From the NCBI RefSeq assembly GCF_030848305.1, contig NZ_CP114598.1, forward strand, positions 62,001 through 126,000: a stretch of 64,000 bases of DNA, read 5' to 3'. A program made the position numbers and the translations under genes. Source of the DNA: Akkermansia muciniphila (lineage in GTDB: Bacteria; Verrucomicrobiota; Verrucomicrobiia; Verrucomicrobiales; Akkermansiaceae). A model generated the notes under the pieces. It was not told where the DNA came from. It was given only the letters and a program-made list of their open reading frames with translations, and searched no databases. The stretch's first letter is position 1; each line of letters starts with the position of its first letter. Positions 28,030 through 36,733 of the stretch are shown piece after piece.

Positions 28030-28278
28030 CATGCATGCTTCAGCAGCATTCCTCTTCCCGTGCCCGGTGACGGCGCCCTGCGGATGTTCCGGACCTAGTG
28101 GGAGCCTCGTGAAGCGCGGCCAGAATGCGGATCATAAGAAAAACCTGTTTCAGCGGGCGCCCTTCATCACACTCGCGGAAGGAAAAGACTGCCGGCGGCC
28201 TGCACTCCTTTCCTGGAATAACGGAAAATTAGCGCCCTTATTCTCCTTAAGCCCATACTCCGGAACAAACACGTGGTC

Positions 28279-29073
28279 ATGAACTATGAAGCCAGATTCG
28301 GCGGCATAGGCCGCCTGTACGGAAACAGCGGACTATCTCTTCTCAGAAGCGCCCGCATAGCCGTCGTCGGTATTGGGGGCGTAGGTTCCTGGGCGGCGGA
28401 AGCCCTGGCCCGGTCAGGAGTAGGCACCATTATTCTGATGGATATGGACGACCTTTGCGTCACCAACACCAACCGGCAAATACATGCGCTGGCATCCACA
28501 ATAGGACAACCCAAAACGGAAACCATGGCCACACGCCTCCGGGAAATCAACCCGGAAGCGGAAGTCATCCCCATCAACAGTTTCTACACGGCCTCCAACG
28601 CGGAAAAACTGTTGTCGGCGGAACCGGATGTCATCATTGACGCCATTGACTCCCTGATACCCAAGGCCCACCTCATCGCCTCCTGTTACCGCGGCAGGCA
28701 ACCGCTGGTGACCTGCGGCGGCGCGGGAGGGCGCATCAATCCCGCCCGGATAGAAATAGACGACCTCTCCCGCACCAAAGGGGATCCCCTGCTCTCCAGC
28801 CTGCGCTACAGGCTGAAAAGGGATTATGCCCTCCCCCTTGGAGAAAAAGCCCGTAAACTGAAAATCCCCTGCGTTTTCTCCCAGGAAACGCCCGTGTACC
28901 CCACCTGCGACGGAAAAACCTCCTGCACTCGCGATCCGGAATTCCAGGGGAAAATGGGTTGTGACGCCGGATTCGGCTCCATCACCCATATCACAGGAAC
29001 CTTTGGCTTCTTTGCGGCTTCCGCCGCCATTCAAATGCTCTTCAATAAGAAAAAAACACCATCGTCATCATGA
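28279..29073 (+). CDS. tcdA: tRNA threonylcarbamoyladenosine dehydratase (TcdA-like)
   Basis: E1-like (ThiF/MoeB superfamily) ATP-dependent enzyme, 264 residues from the ATG at 28279 (a GTG two codons earlier is possible). It cyclises t6A37 to ct6A in tRNAs reading ANN codons. Seen: ARFGGIGRLYG at the N-terminus, adenylate-binding VVGIGGVGSWAAEALARSG, DMDDLCVTNTNRQIHA, IDAIDSLIPKAHLI and DDLSRTKGDPLL. These last two separate it from ThiF and MoeB. The zinc-binding cysteines of MoeB are absent. The stop overlaps the lipoprotein start by ATGA. Confidence 0.9.
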   Translation: MNYEARFGGIGRLYGNSGLSLLRSARIAVVGIGGVGSWAAEALARSGVGTIILMDMDDLCVTNTNRQIHALASTIGQPKTETMATRLREINPEAEVIPINSFYTASNAEKLLSAEPDVIIDAIDSLIPKAHLIASCYRGRQPLVTCGGAGGRINPARIEIDDLSRTKGDPLLSSLRYRLKRDYALPLGEKARKLKIPCVFSQETPVYPTCDGKTSCTRDPEFQGKMGCDAGFGSITHITGTFGFFAASAAIQMLFNKKKTPSSS

Positions 29074-29585
29074 ACAAACTCCTGCTTTCCCTGCTGGGGG
29101 TCGTCCTCCTTCCCGCATTGACCCAGTGCAACACCCTGGAAAAAGACATTGCCGGCATCAACGCCCGCAATGCGGAAATAGCCCGCGAACCCAGGGGAAA
29201 CTACTTTGTCGGCCGCCGTTACCATGTACCGGCAACGCGTTTCTGGGGATACCTGCGCCAGCCGGGCCAGACTTGGAGAACGGCCCAACTCGTCATCATG
29301 GATGAGAGCGCCTGCCGTAACCCGGACCGCCTGCCGGAATACACCGGGAATCCGCGCTACGCCTACGACAATAACTATGAATACAGGGTGTATGGCAAAT
29401 ACACGGGCAAATACGGTTACGAACCCAATTCCAATCTGAGGCTGCCCATCTTCAAACCGACCAGGTTTGAAGTGGCTAACACCAGCCCCGGCTGGCTCTT
29501 CAAACCCTCGGAAAAATATGATACCGGAGCCGTTACTCTGCGCCCTGCTATCATGCCCGCGACAACCTCCCTCCCGGTCCGGTAA
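29070..29585 (+). CDS. Putative lipoprotein/exported protein of unknown function
   Basis: 171 residues. MNKLLLSLLGVVLLPALTQC is a signal sequence ending in a cysteine, like a lipobox though Q before C is not canonical. The mature protein is rich in tyrosine, asparagine and arginine (NPRYAYDNNYEYRVYGKYTGKY) with no recognised domain. It is translationally coupled to tcdA by an ATGA overlap, which is unlikely to reflect function. Probably on the outer or periplasmic side of a membrane. Confidence 0.75.
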   Translation: MNKLLLSLLGVVLLPALTQCNTLEKDIAGINARNAEIAREPRGNYFVGRRYHVPATRFWGYLRQPGQTWRTAQLVIMDESACRNPDRLPEYTGNPRYAYDNNYEYRVYGKYTGKYGYEPNSNLRLPIFKPTRFEVANTSPGWLFKPSEKYDTGAVTLRPAIMPATTSLPVR

Positions 29586-29637
29586 GAAAAACCTGTCCGC
29601 AAAAACGGGCCTGGAAAGATAAAAAAGAAGAAAAAGC

Positions 29638-29666
29638 TTGATATTTTCATTTCTCTGCGCTAAAAA
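29638..29666 (+). promoter_or_regulatory. Putative tRNA-Leu promoter
   Basis: TTGATA (29638-29643), 17-base spacer, TAAAAA (29661-29666), with the tRNA 22 bases downstream. Confidence 0.55.
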
Positions 29667-29688
29667 CTCCCCGCCTTAAGGCCTCCAT

Positions 29689-29774
<86 letters not shown>

Positions 29775-29785
29775 TCCTCTTTCAT

Positions 29786-29823
29786 ACCGCAAGTTGCTGA
29801 TTTTCAGCTCTTGCGGTTTTTTC
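29786..29823 (+). terminator. Intrinsic terminator after tRNA-Leu
   Basis: ACCGCAAG (29786-29793) pairs with CTTGCGGT (29810-29817), with an inner GCTG/CAGC stem, followed by TTTTTC. Confidence 0.85.
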
Positions 29824-30098
29824 TTTCTTGAAACAGCAAGATACGAAAACGATTTTTATGACCACGGCCGGCCCGCGGAGGGAGCGCCAGTCCTCCGAGC
29901 ATATCTCGCAAAGAACTGGAGGAAATGTCCCCAAGGGGACAGAATGCCTCTTACACCAGATAAGTTCATCATGATAGTGTTCGGCAGTTCTTCCGAAACA
30001 ATTGTCCTGCGTCTTCTTGTTTTTATGATTCTCCTCTTCGGTGAGGGATGGTCTGTTTTTCATTGTTGTTTTCCTTATTGGTGGACGTTCCCCCGATA

Positions 30099-30312
30099 GG
30101 AACACACGGCATTCCCTACCTCCGCGAAAGCCGCCTCCGCATCAACGCCGCTTCCCAACAACGTCACCCACGCTTTGGAGAAAAAGGCACAGAAAGTCGG
30201 CATTTACAAAATCTCCTATCCGGACGGCACTCCCCGCAATCCCGCCATTTCAGATAAGACGGATTTGGGTTCTCCGGTTCAGAATAATAAATCTTTCAAA
30301 TTAACGAGGTAA
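30099..30312 (+). pseudogene. Possible C-terminal gene remnant
   Basis: Within 29824-30387, otherwise without genes, one frame starting just after a TAG stop reads without a start codon through ALEKKAQKVGIYKISYPDGT and QNNKSFKLTR to TAA at 30310-30312. The composition looks like real protein and differs from the other frames, suggesting the tail of a lost gene. I do not recognise the family. 29824-30098 shows nothing else. Confidence 0.3.
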
Positions 30313-30387
30313 AAAGACAGGAAGCTTCCAATCTTCATTCAACGAGTATTCTTGAGCAAGATTCATTTTTATGCAAGACTGCTCTCC

Positions 30388-32457
30388 ATGAAGGCCAATG
30401 CCGAAAATCTCTTGTCGCTTTTAAAAGGCCCCAGGCAGTTTGTTATCCCTATTTACCAGAGAACCTACTGCTGGTCCATTGCACAATGCCAGCAACTGCT
30501 TCAGGATATCTTGAGAATCAGCAAGGATGATTCCGTCAATGGTCACTTTATCGGCTCTGTCGTTCATTTTCAACATAGTATTACGACTATTTGCGATGTA
30601 CCGGAATTACTTGTCATTGATGGACAGCAGCGTTTGACAACGGTTTCATTGCTGGTTCTTGCCGTAGCTGAATTTTTGGAGAAGCATTCCGATTTAAAAA
30701 TCGACACGACTCCTACGAAATTAAGGAATTACTACCTTCTTAACAATGAAGAAACAGGGAAAAAACGCTTCAAGTTGCTACTGACCCAGGGAGACAGAAC
30801 CGCCTTTTGTTCCTTGATGGATGGAACTCCGCTGCCAGAACATGTCCCTGGCAGAATCGTAGAAAATTATGAATTTTTCTGTGGGAAAATAACACGGGAA
30901 AACGTCACGGATATCTATGATGGAATGATGAGGTTGTTCGTTGTGGATGTCGCTCTTGAACGGGATAAAGATGATCCTCAGTTGATTTTTGAGAGCATGA
31001 ACAGTACGGGGTTGGCTTTGTCCCAGACGGATCTTATTCGTAATTATGTCCTGATGAGACTGCCAGTTGAGCAACAAACCAGACTATATCAGAAGTATTG
31101 GTTTCCGATGGAACAAAGCTATGGCAACGAATATGAATTACTGTTCAACAGCTTCATGCGCGATTACCTGACCATCAAGCAAACAGAAATTCCTCGCAAG
31201 GATGGAGTGTACGAGGCATTCAAGCATTTTGTCGATACATGTGGGCAAAGCATTGAGGAGATTGTAGCGGATATTTTCGAATTTTCATCTTATTACAGTA
31301 AGATGACCCTTCATAAGGAAGCGGATAAAAATCTAAATGAAGCTTTCATGCGTTTATCCCAATTGAAAGTGGATGTCTGTTATCCTTTTCTGCTTCCCGT
31401 CTATCGGGATTATGTCTACCAAATCATATCTGCTGATGAATTTCTCGCTATCGTATGCCGGGTGGAAAGTTATGTCTTTCGACGCGCCGTATGCGGAATC
31501 CCTACAAACAGCCTGAATAAAACGTTCATGTTGTTGTATCGCCAAATCAATCCTGCGAAGTATATGGAGAGCCTGGATGCGGCCCTGATTTCGGCGGATA
31601 ACTATAAACGCTTTCCTACCGACAGGGAATTCATGGACGCATTGCTGTCGAAGGATGTCTACAATTTCCCGAGACGTAATTACCTGTTGTCCATGCTTGA
31701 AAACAAGGACAGAAAAGAACGCATCAGCATCGGGGACTATACGATTGAACACATCATGCCCCAGAGCGCCAATCTTTCCTCGGAATGGCAGTCCATGCTA
31801 GGAGAACAGTGGCAGGATGTACATGAGAAATACCTTCATAATCTGGGCAATCTGACGCTGACAGCATATAACTCCGAATTGAGTAATCGCTCTTTCAGTG
31901 AAAAGAAAACGATTCCCGGCGGATTCAATGATTCTCCCCTTCGTCTTAATGAATATCCTCGTCAAGCAGACAAATGGGGTACGGAACAAATTGAGGAACG
32001 GGCACAAGCCCTGGCACGGAAAGCCTGTCAAATCTGGATGCGGCCAGTGCTTTCTCAGGAAGTTGTTGATTCTTATAAGAAAAAATCAGCACTGGCACCT
32101 TCGATTTATAGCATGGAAACCTATGACTGGAGCCCTGCCATGCTGGAACTGTTTCATATTTTACGAAAGAGAATTCTTAATCTCGATCCTTCTGTTCGGG
32201 AAGTTTTTCTCAAGCTTTATATTGCGTATAAAGTACAAACAAATTTTGTCGATATAGTTCCCCAAAAACGATCTCTGAGGCTTTCACTCAATATTCCGTT
32301 CAATGAAATAATTGACTCGGAGGGGATTTGCCGAAATGTCAAAGGACTGGGCCGCTGGGGCAATGGAGAAGTAGAAATAATGATGAAAGATTCTTCCCAC
32401 CTTGAACCCATTATGGAGCTTATTCAACAAGCCTGTAATCGACAAATAGAAGAATAG
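30388..32457 (+). CDS. GmrSD-type DUF262/DUF1524 restriction protein with DUF5655 tail
   Basis: About 689 residues from ATG 30388 (MKANAENLLSLL, the usual N-terminus of the family; a TTG 36 bases earlier is in frame). The N-terminal DUF262 domain has FVIPIYQRTYCW and IDGQQRL (about residues 76-82), the ParB-like NTPase motif of GmrS. The central DUF1524 domain has an HNH-type motif TIEHIMPQS (His about 455) and NLGNLTLTAYNSELSN, the nuclease GmrD part. The last 100 residues resemble DUF5655. Known GmrSD enzymes are type IV restriction systems cleaving glucosylated hydroxymethylcytosine phage DNA; the exact target here is not known. The gene is visibly AT-richer than its neighbours and stands alone between a tRNA-Leu and pfkB, which suggests acquisition. 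Confidence 0.9.
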   Translation: MKANAENLLSLLKGPRQFVIPIYQRTYCWSIAQCQQLLQDILRISKDDSVNGHFIGSVVHFQHSITTICDVPELLVIDGQQRLTTVSLLVLAVAEFLEKHSDLKIDTTPTKLRNYYLLNNEETGKKRFKLLLTQGDRTAFCSLMDGTPLPEHVPGRIVENYEFFCGKITRENVTDIYDGMMRLFVVDVALERDKDDPQLIFESMNSTGLALSQTDLIRNYVLMRLPVEQQTRLYQKYWFPMEQSYGNEYELLFNSFMRDYLTIKQTEIPRKDGVYEAFKHFVDTCGQSIEEIVADIFEFSSYYSKMTLHKEADKNLNEAFMRLSQLKVDVCYPFLLPVYRDYVYQIISADEFLAIVCRVESYVFRRAVCGIPTNSLNKTFMLLYRQINPAKYMESLDAALISADNYKRFPTDREFMDALLSKDVYNFPRRNYLLSMLENKDRKERISIGDYTIEHIMPQSANLSSEWQSMLGEQWQDVHEKYLHNLGNLTLTAYNSELSNRSFSEKKTIPGGFNDSPLRLNEYPRQADKWGTEQIEERAQALARKACQIWMRPVLSQEVVDSYKKKSALAPSIYSMETYDWSPAMLELFHILRKRILNLDPSVREVFLKLYIAYKVQTNFVDIVPQKRSLRLSLNIPFNEIIDSEGICRNVKGLGRWGNGEVEIMMKDSSHLEPIMELIQQACNRQIEE

Positions 32458-33003
32458 AGTAGATTCACCAATCAATATTATCGTCAAAGACTTTAGCAAA
32501 TTCGCTTCCTTATCGTACACAAAAATGATTCTTAGAATCATCTCTGGACAGAACTCCATGCATACCTGTGCTGGTAAGAATAACATCCAGCATTAAGGCG
32601 GCTATGCCAAGCTCCTCATTTTCTATCTTCCTGTTGATCAAATTTTCTTTTCTCAAATAGTTGCCTCCGACATGAAATTGGCATCAGAATAGATGCAGCT
32701 CCCTTCTAAACAGCTATTTCCATAACTGTCACAGGATTGAATATTTTTTCGATGGCCCCCCTGGATTGATTTCTCCTACGATAACAAGACCCCCTTGATG
32801 CTCTTTTCAGAAAGATACTAACCATGCTGACCTCATACCTCGTTCGGGAGGAACTCCTTTAAACAAAATTCTTTCCTGCAACACGCTCACACGGCTTTGC
32901 ATACGAAGCTGTGTCCAACATTCAGACAAAAAAATCCTCCAACATCTTACTTGCCGAAACAATCCGGACGTAATCAGCAACGGATTGGCCCTTACGGCAT
33001 TCG
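32458..33003 (-). other. AT-rich intergenic stretch with a possible minus-strand gene remnant
   Basis: 546 bases without an intact gene. On the minus strand, from about 32675 to the TAA at 32510, a frame reads NYLRKENLINRKIENEELG then IAALMLDVILTSTGMHG and VLSRDDSKNHFCVR. Upstream (to about 32780) plausible protein continues only with frame changes and stops. This looks like a decayed gene of unknown family. No promoter, RNA gene or repeat was recognised. Confidence 0.3.
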
Positions 33004-33966
33004 TTACAAACCTTCCGCCATCAGGGCTACGGCTTCTTCACGGGTCGGCATGGAACGGATGGCTCCCTTGCGTGTCGTCACAATGGAAGCGGCGGCATTG
33101 GCGAATAAAAGCATGTCCGCCAACTGGTCCTCCGTCAGGTTTTCCAGCCCGGTTTCCAGAATCCGGTCCAGGCAGCATCCCAAAAAGGCGTCTCCGGCTC
33201 CTGTTGTGTCAATAGTCTTGACGTTCAAGTACGTAGGCTGGTGAATAAGTTTGCTTTCATAGGCAGCCCAGCTTCCTTTTCTGCCTCCCGTCACCAGAAT
33301 AAGGCGCAAATTGTCGAATTCCCTCTGCAAAACCCTCACCCCTTCTTCCATGGAGGCGCAGCCGGTGAGAAAGAGAAGTTCCTCCATTTCTATTTTCATG
33401 ACGCCGCATGCCCCGCATCCGTAGAGCATTTGTTCCCGGGCCAGTTCCATATCGGGCCACAGGGGCGGCCGGAGATTGGGGTCAAAAGAGATGAGAACCC
33501 CTTTTTCCCGGGCATGGCTGACGGCATGCCTGGTGGCCCTCCGAACATCATCATGCGTCATGGAAATCGTCCCGAAATGGAAGACGCGCGCGTGTTCCAC
33601 CAATTCAAGGTTCACTTCTTCTGCAGTCAGCTTCATATCGGCGCCGGGATTGCGGTAAAAGGAAAATTCACGGTCTCCGCGTTCGTCAATCTGAACGAAA
33701 GCCAACGTCGTATTGACTTCCCGGGATGAAACGAGCCCCGAATCTCCGATGCCTTCTTCCTGAAGCGTGCGGCGAAGCATTTTCCCGAACATGTCGTGCC
33801 CCACTTTGCCGATAAAGGAGGTTTTGCGCCCAAGCCTGGACAACATGGACAGGACGTTGCAGGGCGCTCCCCCCGGATTAGCCTGGTAAATGGGCAGCTC
33901 CCGGTCATTTATCCCGCAGGGAGTGAAGTCTATCAGCAATTCTCCGAGAGCTACGACGTCATACAT
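33004..33966 (-). CDS. PfkB-family sugar kinase (fructokinase-like)
   Basis: Ribokinase-fold carbohydrate kinase, 320 residues, cytoplasmic. N-terminal VALGELLIDFTP; the PfkB signature 1 region GGAPCNVLSMLSRLG; FDPNLRPPLWPD; and the catalytic signature 2 DTTGAGDAFLGC, with the catalytic Asp. The order and spacing match fructokinases (2-dehydro-3-deoxygluconokinases and ribokinases are alternatives). Start ATG at 33966 gives the usual MYDVVALGE. Monocistronic on the minus strand. Confidence 0.9.
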   Translation of the reverse strand: MYDVVALGELLIDFTPCGINDRELPIYQANPGGAPCNVLSMLSRLGRKTSFIGKVGHDMFGKMLRRTLQEEGIGDSGLVSSREVNTTLAFVQIDERGDREFSFYRNPGADMKLTAEEVNLELVEHARVFHFGTISMTHDDVRRATRHAVSHAREKGVLISFDPNLRPPLWPDMELAREQMLYGCGACGVMKIEMEELLFLTGCASMEEGVRVLQREFDNLRLILVTGGRKGSWAAYESKLIHQPTYLNVKTIDTTGAGDAFLGCCLDRILETGLENLTEDQLADMLLFANAAASIVTTRKGAIRSMPTREEAVALMAEGL

Positions 33967-34395
33967 ACTTTTTCAAATGTTGGAAGTGAACCTTCCGGCG
34001 AAATAGTAAACCGGGAGAGATGGCCAAGCATAGAACGCGGCGCCCTGGCGGGAAAAGGAAAAAGAGATTCATTCCAGTCATGGCGGAAAAGGATTTTTCC
34101 CTTTTATCCCGCCTTGCAGAAGTTTCGAAGATTGAAGGGAAACCCAAATGTGAACAAGTCAGGCATATATCCCTAACGCCCTCTGCTCAGGAATGCCCAT
34201 GAAGATGAGACGGCAAAAACAATCCTGCATGAGGCAGACACGGAACGCAGGACTCCCATTCCTCCGCAACAAGCACGCATTTTCAAGGCATTTCAGGCTT
34301 CTTGAAGAGAATTTAGCCCTGTTCAAGCATGTATGGAGGTTACAGTACTCCGCATTTTTCTTCATGATTCCCCTCCCATCCTGTAATATGCGCTC
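33967..34395. other. Intergenic region, nothing recognised
   Basis: 429 bases between the divergent pfkB-family and NUDIX genes. Short frames exist on both strands but none shows protein-like composition. No hairpin with T-run, tRNA or clear promoter was found. Confidence 0.6.
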
Positions 34396-34899
34396 ATGCA
34401 AGAAAAAAGCCGCGGCTTTCAATGGCCCGCACAGTGGACCCCCGATATTCTCGCCACATTGATGTTTGTGGTGCAGGAAGGAAGGATTCTCCTGATACGC
34501 AAAAAGAGGGGAATTGGCGCGGGCAAGGTGAACGGCCCCGGCGGAAAATTTGAACCGGGGGAAACGGCCCTGCAATGCGTTTTGCGGGAAGTACGGGAAG
34601 AACTTCACATTGACATTGAGGATGCCCGGGAAATGGGCGTGCTGAATTTTTCCTTTGTCTGCGGCACCATTCCGGAAATCCGCTGCCACGTGTTTATGGC
34701 GTCGTCTTTTACAGGCGCTCCCACGGAAACACCCGAGGCGGAGCCTTTCTGGTGTCCGGTGGACGGGATTCCCTATGATCTCATGTGGCAGGATGACCGG
34801 TTCTGGCTGCCAGCCATGTTGGACGGGAAACGGTTTGAGGCGTATTTCACGTTCGAGGGGGACCGAATGCTGGAATTTTCCCTGAAAACCGGGGATTAA
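34396..34899 (+). CDS. NUDIX hydrolase (MutT-like)
   Basis: 167 residues with the NUDIX box GGKFEPGETALQCVLREVREEL, here slightly extended around the usual GxxxxxExxxxxxxREUxEE pattern, preceded by LLIRKKRGIGAGKVNGPG. MutT/MTH1-like proteins of this length hydrolyse oxidised purine nucleotides; the MTH1-like sequence around the box (KVNGPGGK) favours 8-oxo-dGTP diphosphatase activity. The start is the ATG directly after a likely leader; no strong Shine-Dalgarno is visible. Confidence 0.9.
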   Translation: MQEKSRGFQWPAQWTPDILATLMFVVQEGRILLIRKKRGIGAGKVNGPGGKFEPGETALQCVLREVREELHIDIEDAREMGVLNFSFVCGTIPEIRCHVFMASSFTGAPTETPEAEPFWCPVDGIPYDLMWQDDRFWLPAMLDGKRFEAYFTFEGDRMLEFSLKTGD

Positions 34900-35519
34900 A
34901 CCGGCAAGGACTCCCAGGTTGCGGACTCTTCCCTTTAAGCCGGACGGGGAATGCTGCATTTTTTATTCTTCCCTTCAGATATCCTGAAACGCATCATAGG
35001 AATTGTTCCGGCCACCTCTTTCCGATGCCGCCGCCCAGAAAAGCGAGGGTTCTTCCTGCCGGAAACCGGTTCCGGATTGGGGTTCATGCGAAGGGCTGGA
35101 ATTCAGATCAATCCGCGCTCCGTGAAAAAACGGGAGAAGAGGTCATACCCGGGGCCGGGAATGGTGGTTCAAGGCAGTAAATCAGCTCCGGCCTTTATTT
35201 TTTCCAAGCGTGTCCGAATATCATTTGGTACATCAAATTCCTTTTCCGTAAACAGGCGGAAGCCTTTCTTTTTGGCCCGGTCTCCGGGAAATGATGATTT
35301 TCCGATGTTTTGTTTTCTTTTTCAGTCAAATGCGCGAATGCCTACGCCCTGGCCTCTTTGTTACTTTGCACGGGAAAAGGACGGCTCCCGCTTCCGGGCA
35401 TCAGGCCGGATTCTTTAAGCTTTTCCTCCCGCCTCCGTTATGATAATGATGCGGGAGCAACCGTGTGATCCTTGATCGTTCACTTGCTGACTATTTCAAT
35501 TCATATTCCATTATTCAAC
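34900..35519. other. Intergenic region, possible remnant only
   Basis: 620 bases upstream of kbl. On the minus strand a frame ending at the TCA at 35169-35171 reads KKKGFRLFTEKEFDVPND then IRTRLEKIKAGADLLP, back to about 35310, which looks like the tail of a protein, but no start is present. A 155-codon plus-strand frame (34951-35418) has no protein-like features. Nothing else was recognised. Confidence 0.4.
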
Positions 35520-36719
35520 ATGTATACCCCCGAATTCAAAAATATTCTCACTTCCACCCTGGACGGACTGCGCGCGGAAGGACTTTACAAGGAAGAACGC
35601 TTTATCGCCTCCCAGCAGTACTCCCAGGTGACGCTGAAGGACGGACGCTCCGTCATCAACATGTGCGCCAATAATTATCTGGGCCTGGCCAATAATCCGG
35701 AAGTGATGGAAGCCGCCAAGAAGGCCATCGACCAGTGGGGTTTCGGCATGGCGTCCGTGCGTTTTATCTGCGGCACGCAGACCCTGCACCGCCAATTGGA
35801 AGAACGCCTCACCCAATTTCTCGGCACGGAAGACACAATTCTGTTTCCCTCCTGCTTTGACGCCAACGGCGGGCTGTTTGAAGGCCTCCTGACTGCGGAT
35901 GACGCTATCATTTCCGACTCCCTGAACCACGCTTCCATTATTGACGGCGTGCGCCTCTGCAAAGCCAAGCGCTTCCGCTATGCCAACAACGACATGGCAG
36001 ACCTGGAAGCCAAGCTTCAGGAAGCGGACGCTGCCGGAGCGCGCGTGAAGCTGATTTCCACGGACGGCGTCTTTTCCATGGACGGCATCATTGCCCAGCT
36101 GGACAAGATTCACGAGCTGGCTGCCAAATACAATGCCATTGTCCACTTTGACGACTGCCACGCTACGGGGTTCCTGGGCGAAAGGGGCCGCGGCACGCAT
36201 GAATACCGCGGTTTGTTCGGCCGTATAGACATCACCACCGGCACCCTGGGCAAAGCACTGGGAGGCGCCTCCGGCGGCTACGTCTCCGGCCCGAAGGAAG
36301 TGGTGGACGTCCTGCGCCAGAAGGCGCGCCCGTACCTGTTCTCCAACAGCGTGGCTCCGGCTATCGTAGCCGCTTCCATCAAAGTGCTGGACCTGCTTGA
36401 ACAATCCACGGAAGCGCGCGACCGCGTAGAAGCCAATACCAAGTATTTCCGTGACGCCATGACGGGAGCCGGCTTCACCATCGGCGGCAAGGACCACCCC
36501 ATTTCCCCGGTCATGCTGGGAGACGCCGTCCTGTCCCAGAAATTCTCCGCCCAGCTCCTGGATGAAGGAGTGTACGCCGTCGGCTTCTTCTATCCCGTCG
36601 TGCCCAAGGGACAGGCCCGCATCCGCACGCAAATTTCCGCGGCCCATACCCGCGAACAGCTGGACAAGGCGATTGAGGCTTTCTGCAAGGTAGGCAAAAA
36701 CCTGGGAGTTATTTCCTGA
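35520..36719 (+). CDS. kbl: Glycine C-acetyltransferase (2-amino-3-ketobutyrate CoA ligase)
   Basis: PLP-dependent alpha-oxoamine synthase, 399 residues, converting 2-amino-3-ketobutyrate and CoA to glycine and acetyl-CoA in threonine breakdown. Seen: [12 protein letters not shown], the [14 protein letters not shown] region, [12 protein letters not shown] with the PLP-stacking His and Asp, and the Schiff-base lysine in [15 protein letters not shown] start at ATG 35520 ([10 protein letters not shown]), typical of Kbl; an upstream in-frame ATG at 35472 would add an atypical hydrophobic extension. The threonine dehydrogenase gene (tdh) is not adjacent. AONS (BioF) is the main alternative, but full-length identity of motifs favours Kbl. 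Confidence 0.93.
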   Translation: MYTPEFKNILTSTLDGLRAEGLYKEERFIASQQYSQVTLKDGRSVINMCANNYLGLANNPEVMEAAKKAIDQWGFGMASVRFICGTQTLHRQLEERLTQFLGTEDTILFPSCFDANGGLFEGLLTADDAIISDSLNHASIIDGVRLCKAKRFRYANNDMADLEAKLQEADAAGARVKLISTDGVFSMDGIIAQLDKIHELAAKYNAIVHFDDCHATGFLGERGRGTHEYRGLFGRIDITTGTLGKALGGASGGYVSGPKEVVDVLRQKARPYLFSNSVAPAIVAASIKVLDLLEQSTEARDRVEANTKYFRDAMTGAGFTIGGKDHPISPVMLGDAVLSQKFSAQLLDEGVYAVGFFYPVVPKGQARIRTQISAAHTREQLDKAIEAFCKVGKNLGVIS

Positions 36720-36733
36720 TTCCCGCGCTTTCC

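Noticed and set aside
34951..35418. Plus-strand frame of 155 codons upstream of kbl
   Set aside because: No Shine-Dalgarno, composition is not protein-like, and no family resemblance.
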